A stretch of DNA of 10,499 nucleotides from contig JAKLHP010000024.1 of the NCBI GenBank assembly GCA_022710085.1, positions 1 to 10,499 of the forward strand, given 5' to 3'. Position numbers and translations under genes: made by a program. How positions within the stretch are numbered: the stretch's first letter is position 1; every line of letters begins with the position of its first letter. Source of the DNA: Patescibacteria group bacterium. Lineage in GTDB: Bacteria; Patescibacteriota; Minisyncoccia; Moranbacterales; JAKLHP01. Below are positions 1-4,734 of this stretch, in pieces. The notes beneath the pieces are model-generated. The model saw nothing but the letters and a program-made list of their open reading frames with translations, did no database searches and was not told the DNA's origin.

Positions 1-114
1 CCAAGTTCTTCCAGTAGCAAGTCCGATTGAAGTAACCGTCTGCCCCGAAGGAGTCGTTCTCACATCTGGATCTCTAGTAAGCCTTCCCACCAAAAGTACT
101 TTGTTAACATTCAT
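1..114 (-). CDS. ssb: Single-stranded DNA-binding protein SSB, N-terminal part (runs off the left edge)
   Basis: Only the first 38 codons are in the window. They read MNVNKVLLVGRLTRDPDVR and continue with TPSGQTVTSIGLATGR, which is the typical first strand pair of the bacterial SSB OB-fold (N-x-V-x-L-x-G-R-L-x-x-D-P, then T-x-x-G-x-x-V). SSB coats single-stranded DNA as a tetramer during replication, repair and recombination. The ATG at 114-112 is chosen because the conserved segment starts there. No Shine-Dalgarno sequence precedes it; instead a 7-nt tandem repeat runs almost into the start codon. It lies 66 bp downstream of rpsF, matching the widespread rpsF-ssb-rpsR cluster, so rpsR may follow beyond the edge. 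Family assignment is confident; completeness of the gene cannot be judged. Confidence 0.93.
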   Translation of the reverse strand, partial: MNVNKVLLVGRLTRDPDVRTTPSGQTVTSIGLATGRTW

Positions 115-117
115 AAT

Positions 118-180
118 CTCGTAGCTCGTAGCGCGTAGCTCATAGCGCAAAATATGCATCATGAGTTGCGGGTTACGCGA
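118..180 (-). repeat. Heptad-repeat element A between rpsF and ssb
   Basis: Read on the plus strand in 7-nt steps from 118, the sequence gives CTCGTAG, CTCGTAG, CGCGTAG, CTCATAG, then degenerate units. On the coding (minus) strand this is a tandem CTACGAG-type repeat ending three bases before the ssb ATG. The distal part contains TGCATCATGAGTT (155-167), found again with one change at 844-856 upstream of rpsF. It fills essentially the whole rpsF-ssb spacer. Function is unknown. It may be a dispersed 7-mer repeat that expanded at this site, or a translation or mRNA element. Confidence 0.7.
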
Positions 181-744
181 TTAAATATTAAGTATTTCGT
201 CTATTTTTTCATCAATGCTTTTTGATTCTTCGTCTGCCTCCTTTGAATCAGATTCAGATTTGACCGGAGCAGAAGTTTTTTCTTCTTTCTTTTCTTCTTT
301 CACTTCTTTTACTTCTTTGATTTCTTCAATTTTTTCTTTTTCTTTTCTGACTGATTTTTCACTCTTTATGTAAGCAGGCTTTTTGAATTCCTTCTTCGCA
401 CTCTCTTTAATTTCTCTAATTTTAAGTTCCGGAAGGTCTTCGGCTTTAACCAGGATAAATCGAAGGACATCCTGAAAAAGATTTAATTTTCTGGTTATAT
501 TGTCGATTGGATTTTTCTTTTCCAAATCTTCTTCATCTTCATTTTTAGCAATTTCCAGCCTTTGGGTCACGTAAATTCCTCTCGTTTCTTTTTCGACTTT
601 GTAAGCCATCTTTCTTCTCTCTTCGATCTGGGGTTCAAAAAAAGAACCGCCTTCTTGAGAAATAATTTTTTCAACTTCTTCTTTTATCTTGGCGAGATCC
701 TGTTCTTTTGATTCTCCAACCAGATAGCACAATTCATATTTCAT
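181..744 (-). CDS. rpsF: 30S ribosomal protein S6 with long Lys/Glu-rich C-terminal extension
   Basis: The product is 187 aa. Residues 1-103 carry the S6 ferredoxin-like fold: MKYELCYLVG strand, the EGG turn near 31-33, the conserved basic-aromatic segment RRKMAYKVEKETRGIYV (43-59), and the last strand VLRFILVK (93-100). S6 binds S18 and the 16S rRNA platform of the small subunit. The ATG at 744 is chosen although the frame stays open to 789, because the family N-terminus begins exactly at MKYEL and the extra residues are encoded by repeat DNA. Residues 105-187 are a low-complexity lysine/glutamate tail (EIKEVKEVKEEKKEEK) that makes the protein clearly longer than the usual 95-135 aa. No SD is visible. 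It lies upstream of ssb, as in many bacteria. Confidence 0.93.
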   Translation of the reverse strand: MKYELCYLVGESKEQDLAKIKEEVEKIISQEGGSFFEPQIEERRKMAYKVEKETRGIYVTQRLEIAKNEDEEDLEKKNPIDNITRKLNLFQDVLRFILVKAEDLPELKIREIKESAKKEFKKPAYIKSEKSVRKEKEKIEEIKEVKEVKEEKKEEKTSAPVKSESDSKEADEESKSIDEKIDEILNI

Positions 745-747
745 TAT

Positions 748-775
748 CTCGTAGCACGTGACTCGTAGCGCAAAC
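748..775 (-). repeat. Heptad-repeat element B abutting the rpsF start
   Basis: Plus-strand units are CTCGTAG (748-754), CACGTGA (755-761), CTCGTAG (762-768) and CGCAAAC (769-775). On the minus strand the junction reads CTACGAGATAATGAA, where the ATG is the rpsF start. At ssb the same junction reads CTACGAGATTATGAA. The two elements therefore end at the same place relative to two unrelated start codons. The related 13-mer TGCGTCATGAGTT lies at 844-856, further from the gene than in element A. Confidence 0.65.
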
Positions 776-815
776 CAGCAACTCAACAAATTACTAGTTT
801 GTTATACGATACGCA

Positions 816-821
816 ATTATA
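816..821 (-). promoter_or_regulatory. Possible rpsF -10 box
   Basis: The minus strand reads TATAAT here, a perfect -10 hexamer about 70 bp upstream of the rpsF ATG, in AT-rich DNA. No good -35 hexamer lies 16-18 bp upstream (GGATGC is the closest position), so the promoter is tentative. It lies downstream of the hairpins at 872-951, so a transcript starting here would not include them. Confidence 0.3.
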
Positions 822-833
822 TAAAAATATTTA

Positions 834-864
834 TTTTGCATCCTGCGTCATGAGTTATGCAAAA
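834..864. repeat. Perfect 8-bp inverted repeat upstream of rpsF
   Basis: TTTTGCAT (834-841) is the exact reverse complement of ATGCAAAA (857-864), with a 15-nt spacer containing TCATGA. It sits between the terminator-like structure and the candidate rpsF -10 box. It could be an operator or a hairpin. The spacer holds the 13-mer shared with element A, so it may be part of the same repeat family. Confidence 0.5.
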
Positions 865-871
865 AAATAAA

Positions 872-951
872 CCCATCAAGAAAGTCCTTATCCGATGGGA
901 TTTTTCACTCCTATCCGAAACTATTCGGCGGGAGTAAAATTGGACTTTCTT
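872..951 (-). terminator. Terminator with competing stem: candidate attenuator or operon-end structure
   Basis: On the minus strand, CCCATC (899-894) pairs with GATGGG (877-872), followed by TTTATTTTTTT, the form of an intrinsic terminator. Its 16-nt loop contains GGACTTTCTT (887-878). This is a perfect 10-bp complement of an upstream AAGAAAGTCC (951-942), so the long stem and the terminator stem either compete or form a pseudoknot. Between them lies another hairpin (935-907): ACTCC, then CCGAA-TAGT-TTCGG, then GGAGT. The structure lies 47 nt after the TPM-protein stop and about 130 nt before rpsF. It may simply end the lemA operon, or it may attenuate read-through into rpsF-ssb. Confidence 0.65.
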
Positions 952-997
952 AATTGTCTTCTAACCCTAACATATTATTTTAATTTTGGCAATATTT

Positions 998-1876
998 TTA
1001 CCAATCTCCGCTGGCACCACCGCCGCCGGAACTCCCTCCGCCAAAACCGCCGAATCCTCCGCTACTTCCGGAACTCCCTCCAATTCCTCCATTTCCTCCT
1101 CCGATCCACCACGGAACATGCCCGCTGGATTTTCCTTTTTGGTATTGGCTGGAGACAATATAATCAAACAGAAGTCCCAAGGGAATCAAAAACAACATAG
1201 CAATAAGTCCGATCGCCAATGAAAAAATAAAAATTAATATCAGGCTGATAACTCCCCCGAACACTCCCCCTAGCCACCATGATTTGGAACGAGCTAAAAT
1301 GCTGCTGAGCCAGATGGGAATGAAAAACAAAAGCCAGAACCATTCCCCAAAGCTGAAAGATTTTCCCTTTGACCCAGAAGAGTTTTCTGAAGGGACATAT
1401 TCCCCTTTTGTCACAGAAATTATTCTATCTACTGCTCCGCCAATTCCCAGAAAATATTCATTGTTTTGAAAAGCCGGTTTCATTACATTATTGATAATCT
1501 GACTGGAAATTGCATCGGTGAGTGAAGGCTCTAGTCCGTATCCCACTTCGATTCTCATCTTCCGGTCTTCTTTGGAAACCAGTATCAGGACTCCGTTATC
1601 ATTTTTTTCTTTCCCTATTTTCCATTCTTCGAAAAGTTTCACAGCAAAATTTTCAATCGTGTCTTCTCCGAGACTATTTACCGTCACTACTGAAATTTCA
1701 TTGGAAGATTCTTTTTCAAACTGGGAAAGCTTGTTTTCAAGCAGCTGCTTCTCTTTGTCATTCATCATTCCGGCAAAGTCATTAACAAAGCCGGTTGGAT
1801 TTCCCGGACTATAATAGGCATTTACTGAAGGAATAAACAGAAAAGAAAGCAAAGAAAGTAATAATATTTTTTTCAT
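998..1876 (-). CDS. TPM-domain (YgcG-like) exported membrane protein with Gly/Ser-rich tail
   Basis: The product is 292 aa. Residues 1-20 are a signal peptide with an A-Y cleavage site (SVNA|YYSP). Residues about 25-157 form a TPM domain (Pfam TPM_phosphatase type): GFVNDFAGMM, the EISVVTV strand, the FEEWKIGKEKNDNGVLILVSKEDRKMRIEVGYGLE block and a DAISSQII helix. Hydrophobic segments follow at about 179-195 and 203-240. The C-terminus is a Gly/Ser-rich tail (259-290) ending SGDW, a common ending in this family. TPM proteins are envelope-associated; some are linked to photosystem II repair or acid phosphatase activity, but the bacterial YgcG role is not settled. The start follows lemA by 25 bp and has no clear SD. 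The gene is almost certainly cotranscribed with lemA, a recurring LemA-TPM pairing. Confidence 0.88.
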   Translation of the reverse strand: MKKILLLSLLSFLFIPSVNAYYSPGNPTGFVNDFAGMMNDKEKQLLENKLSQFEKESSNEISVVTVNSLGEDTIENFAVKLFEEWKIGKEKNDNGVLILVSKEDRKMRIEVGYGLEPSLTDAISSQIINNVMKPAFQNNEYFLGIGGAVDRIISVTKGEYVPSENSSGSKGKSFSFGEWFWLLFFIPIWLSSILARSKSWWLGGVFGGVISLILIFIFSLAIGLIAMLFLIPLGLLFDYIVSSQYQKGKSSGHVPWWIGGGNGGIGGSSGSSGGFGGFGGGSSGGGGASGDW

Positions 1877-1901
1877 GCTGGAATAATCTCTTCAAAAAAA
1901 C

Positions 1902-2462
1902 TTATTTGGTTAGTTCTACTTTTGGAGCATTTTCCGCTCCCTGTGCAGCTTCAAAATAATTCTTAGCTGAAAAGCCGAACATTCCCGCTACCCAGCGAGT
2001 AGGAATTCTTTTTATCATCAGGTTGTATCCCTGTACTGTGTCATTAAATCTCTTTCTTTCCACACTGATTCGATTTTCGGTTCCTTCCAGCTGAGACATC
2101 AATGTCTGGACGTTTTCGGATGATTTAAGCTCAGGATAATTTTCAACAATTACCAGTAGTCTCGACAAAGCACTTTCCACTTGAGTCGCCGCTTCAGCTT
2201 TTTCATTTACTGTCTGTGCTCCGGAATACTTTGTTCGAGCTTCAGCTAGATCTCCGAATATTTTTTGTTCCTGTGCCATCATCCCCTTCACTGACTCAAC
2301 AAGATTCGGAATCAGATCAAACCTTCTTTGATATTGGGTTTCGACTTGAGCCCATTGATTATCAACTTGCTCGTTGGCAGTCACTAATTTGTTGTAAGCA
2401 GTCCAAAAAAAGATAACTACGGCTGCCACGATGATGCCAATAATAATCCACGATCTTTTCAT
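1902..2462 (-). CDS. lemA: LemA family protein
   Basis: The product is 186 aa, the usual family length. Residues 4-22 are an N-terminal membrane anchor (WIIIGIIVAAVVIFFWTAY). The hallmark LemA block follows: YNKLVTANEQVDNQWAQVE, then YQRRFDLIPNLVESVKG, with a predicted helical bundle. LPTR-like ending motifs (IPTRWVAGMFGF, then YFEA) near 153-172 are also typical. LemA proteins face the cell exterior or periplasm, and their biochemical role is unknown. The gene lies 77 bp after recA and directly before the TPM gene. A weak AGGG (2472-2475) lies 9 nt from the ATG, inside the 3' strand of the stem described at 2472-2521. Confidence 0.92.
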   Translation of the reverse strand: MKRSWIIIGIIVAAVVIFFWTAYNKLVTANEQVDNQWAQVETQYQRRFDLIPNLVESVKGMMAQEQKIFGDLAEARTKYSGAQTVNEKAEAATQVESALSRLLVIVENYPELKSSENVQTLMSQLEGTENRISVERKRFNDTVQGYNLMIKRIPTRWVAGMFGFSAKNYFEAAQGAENAPKVELTK

Positions 2463-2471
2463 TTGTTTTTA

Positions 2472-2521
2472 CCCTGTTAAATCCAGTAAGCTGGGCTGCC
2501 TTTTGGCAGAATTTAACGGGG
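2472..2521. ncRNA. Three-way-junction inverted repeat between recA and lemA
   Basis: An outer stem joins CCCTGTTAAAT (2472-2482) with ATTTAACGGGG (2511-2521). It encloses two perfect small hairpins: CCAG-TAAG-CTGG (2483-2494) and CTGCC-TTTT-GGCAG (2496-2509). The outer stem is continuous with one G-T wobble if read as plus-strand RNA, and has one C-A mismatch as minus-strand RNA. No T-run follows on either strand, so it is not a standard terminator. On the minus strand the last stem arm covers the only SD-like AGGG of lemA. It could be a cis-acting leader structure, a processing site, or a dispersed palindromic repeat. Confidence 0.5.
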
Positions 2522-2539
2522 TGATAATTAATTATTAAA

Positions 2540-3544
2540 TTATTCTTTTAATTTTCCTTTGATGGCTTTTGCGATTTCAGAAATAACTTTGGGGTTTTCT
2601 TGGACAAATTTTTTGGCATTCTCTCTTCCAACTCCAAGTTTCATTTCACCGAAAGCATAGGTATTGCCTGATTTTTTAACTATGTCGAATTTTACCCCAG
2701 TATCAATGATATCTCCTGCCAGAGAAATTCCTTCATTATACATAATATCAAACTCGGCAGTTTTAAAAGGAGGTGCTACTTTATTCTTTACTACTTTGGC
2801 CTTCGTCCTGTTTCCAACCACATCATCGCCTTTCTTTATCTGGGCAATTCTTCGGACATCTATCCGGACCGACGAATAAAATTTAAGCGCTTGCCCTCCG
2901 GTTGTTGTTTCCGGATTGCCGAACATGATTCCGATTTTCATTCGAATCTGATTTATGAAGATAACAATCGTATTGGACCTGGCAACAATAGCGGTCAATT
3001 TTCGAAGCGCTTGGGACATTAGCCGAGCTTGTCTTCCAATATGTTGATCTCCCATTTCTCCTTCAATTTCTGCTTTAGGAGTAAGAGCCGCTACCGAATC
3101 GACAACGATGATATCCACCGCATTCGAACGGACCAATGTTTCCACAATATCAAGTGCTTGTTCCCCGGTATCCGGCTGAGAAATCAAAAGATCATTTATT
3201 TTTACCCCGATTTTTTTCGCATATTCCGGATCAAGCGCGTGCTCAGCATCTACAAAAGCTGCCGTTCCTCCCATCTTCTGAGCATTGGCAATAATGTGAA
3301 GAGTAAGGGTTGTTTTTCCTGAGGATTCCGGCCCATAAATTTCAACAATCCTTCCCCTTGGCACTCCGCCGATTCCCAAAGCGATATCCAGAGATATTGA
3401 CCCCGTTGAAATTGCTTCAACATCCACCTTGCGCACATCGCCTAATTTCATTATCATTCCTTCCCCGAATTTTTCTTTTATTTCCTCCACTACTCTTTCA
3501 ACATCCTCTTTATTTTTTTCCGCTGAATTATTATTCTTGGCCAT
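2540..3544 (-). CDS. recA: Recombinase RecA
   Basis: The product is 334 aa and full length in its core. An N-terminal oligomerisation helix precedes the ATPase core. Walker A is GPESSGKT (71-78), the VDAEHALDP segment (98-106) holds the catalytic glutamate, and Walker B is [12 protein letters not shown] (145-156). DNA-binding loop L1 is around [19 protein letters not shown] and loop L2 around [14 protein letters not shown] (209-222). RecA forms ATP-dependent filaments on single-stranded DNA for strand exchange and, in many bacteria, triggers LexA cleavage. The C-terminus ends AIKGKLKE and lacks the acidic tail of E. coli RecA. It has its own strong promoter at 3630-3657, a leader of about 80 nt with no SD, and lies downstream of the rodZ-like gene. 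Confidence 0.97.
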   Translation of the reverse strand: MAKNNNSAEKNKEDVERVVEEIKEKFGEGMIMKLGDVRKVDVEAISTGSISLDIALGIGGVPRGRIVEIYGPESSGKTTLTLHIIANAQKMGGTAAFVDAEHALDPEYAKKIGVKINDLLISQPDTGEQALDIVETLVRSNAVDIIVVDSVAALTPKAEIEGEMGDQHIGRQARLMSQALRKLTAIVARSNTIVIFINQIRMKIGIMFGNPETTTGGQALKFYSSVRIDVRRIAQIKKGDDVVGNRTKAKVVKNKVAPPFKTAEFDIMYNEGISLAGDIIDTGVKFDIVKKSGNTYAFGEMKLGVGRENAKKFVQENPKVISEIAKAIKGKLKE

Positions 3545-3592
3545 ACTTTTTGGGATAATTATAAATCTCTTTTATTCTAAATTTTTGCAGAT

Positions 3593-3604
3593 AGATAATT
3601 ATCT
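3593..3604. promoter_or_regulatory. Perfect 12-bp palindrome in the recA leader
   Basis: AGATAATTATCT is fully self-complementary and lies about 20 bp downstream of the expected recA transcription start. It is AT-rich, so chance is possible. With the larger palindrome over the -10 box it could form a pair of regulator sites. Confidence 0.3.
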
Positions 3605-3623
3605 CTTTAGTTTTTATATTTAT

Positions 3624-3657
3624 AGTGATATTATATCACTGCCATATTTGCTGTCAA
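3624..3657 (-). promoter_or_regulatory. recA promoter with 17-bp palindrome over the -10 box
   Basis: On the minus strand, TTGACA (3657-3652) and TATAAT (3635-3630) are both perfect consensus hexamers, 16 bp apart. The -10 box is embedded in AGTGATATTATATCACT (3624-3640), a perfect inverted repeat with 8-bp arms and one central base. A protein bound there would block RNA polymerase, as an SOS repressor does at recA in other bacteria. The site does not match the E. coli CTG-N10-CAG or Bacillus GAAC-N4-GTTC LexA boxes, so the regulator is unknown. Confidence 0.8.
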
Positions 3658-3673
3658 GCTAGAAAAATCGAAA

Positions 3674-4669
3674 CTACTCTGTTTCAAAGACCCTGTTGAC
3701 TATCGGCTTGGTATCCTTGCTGAGCATCCCGAAATCCTTGCCGTTAAAAATAACTCTCGCATATTTTCCTTTTTCTATCGAGAGAGAAATTCGGTTTTCC
3801 GCCTCAAAAACCTTTGATTCCCCAGGATTAATCATCCCGTTGAAAGCCGATTCATCGCCGGTCTTTACTGAAATGAAAACCGGTTTCGTGTCCCCGATAA
3901 CTTCCAGCTTGGCCTTCATTTCTTTCTTTTCTTCTTCTTGATTCGGTTGTTCCTGATCTTCCGAGGAATAATTTTCACTAGCCGAGTTTTGGAATTTTCC
4001 CTCCCCGGTAATCACTTTTTCCGATTCTTTTTCAAAACGGTTGATCGATTTTATTGTAATCGTGTTGAGTCCCGGCTGCAAAAACAGTTCTTCGATAAAT
4101 TTTCCTTCTTCATTCACCACCAATTGCTGGCCATTAATATAAAGCTTGGCATCTTTCTCCGTAATTCCTTCTACCTTGATCTTTTTTTCTTCAGTGGAAA
4201 AATTATCAGTGGGTTCAAAAACTACCAGTCTTGGCTTGGAAATAAAAATACTAAGCTCGCGATAAAGATAAAAAAATCCCAGTCCTGCAAAAAAGACAAC
4301 CAGGACAATAATCATAATTTTGGGAGTTATCACCAGGCTGGAAAATTTTATAGGTTTTATCAGGCTTTTCTTCGGCTCCTCTCTTTTTACATTCTTATGA
4401 ATGTCTCTTTCTCTTTCGTAAAGCTTAATCAGATAATTTTCATCCGCTCCCAGATACTGGGAATAGCTCCGAAGAAATCCTTTAACATAAACATCTGCTG
4501 GAAGTTTTTCATAGCGTCCGCTTTCCAAATACTCCAGATATTTCATCTGAATCTTGGTGCTTCTGGAAACCTCTCCAAGGGTGATCCTTTTTTCGCTTCT
4601 CAGTTTATTAAGACGCTCCCCCAAAGTAAAAGTCCCGACATTCTTTTTTACAAAACCGTTTTTTAGCAT
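3674..4669 (-). CDS. rodZ: RodZ-like HTH-transmembrane cell-shape protein
   Basis: The product is 331 aa. Residues about 14-75 form a Cro/C1-type HTH_25 domain (LGERLNKLRSEKRITLGEV, then STKIQMKYLEYLESGRYEKLPADVYVKGFLRSYSQYLG), the form found in RodZ and YmfM. A basic linker leads to one membrane segment (about 116-135). Outside are a small beta-rich domain (about 145-222, VVFEPTDNFSTEEKKIKVEG, LYINGQQL, LQPGLNTITIKS), an acidic linker (about 225-252) and a DUF4115-like C-terminal domain (about 253-328). RodZ links the cytoplasmic MreB filament to the wall-synthesis machinery in rods. AGGA lies 7 nt before this ATG, supporting the start. The gene lies between ftsK and recA, as ymfM lies between spoIIIE and recA in Bacillus. 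The extra beta domain is not part of the minimal RodZ layout. Confidence 0.85.
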   Translation of the reverse strand: MLKNGFVKKNVGTFTLGERLNKLRSEKRITLGEVSRSTKIQMKYLEYLESGRYEKLPADVYVKGFLRSYSQYLGADENYLIKLYERERDIHKNVKREEPKKSLIKPIKFSSLVITPKIMIIVLVVFFAGLGFFYLYRELSIFISKPRLVVFEPTDNFSTEEKKIKVEGITEKDAKLYINGQQLVVNEEGKFIEELFLQPGLNTITIKSINRFEKESEKVITGEGKFQNSASENYSSEDQEQPNQEEEKKEMKAKLEVIGDTKPVFISVKTGDESAFNGMINPGESKVFEAENRISLSIEKGKYARVIFNGKDFGMLSKDTKPIVNRVFETE

Positions 4670-4734
4670 AGCGCCATCCTATCACCGTTATTTAAAAATA
4701 GCAAAAATCAAAATTCAAACAATTTTCAGTTTTC

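Noticed and set aside
118..180. CRISPR array
   Set aside because: The repeats are contiguous 7-mers without unique spacers of regular size, and no cas gene is present.
745..789. Upstream in-frame start that would add 15 residues to S6
   Set aside because: The added residues are encoded by the heptad-repeat DNA and do not belong to the S6 family; the fold starts at MKYEL.
986..1222. Thr/Ala/Ser-rich plus-strand frames opposite the end of the TPM gene
   Set aside because: They are the complement of the Gly/Ser-rich tail codons and not independent genes.
3938..4666. A 242-codon open frame on the plus strand opposite the RodZ-like gene
   Set aside because: It is antisense to a well-supported gene, is rich in Phe/Leu/Lys as expected of a shadow frame, and shows no domain or SD.
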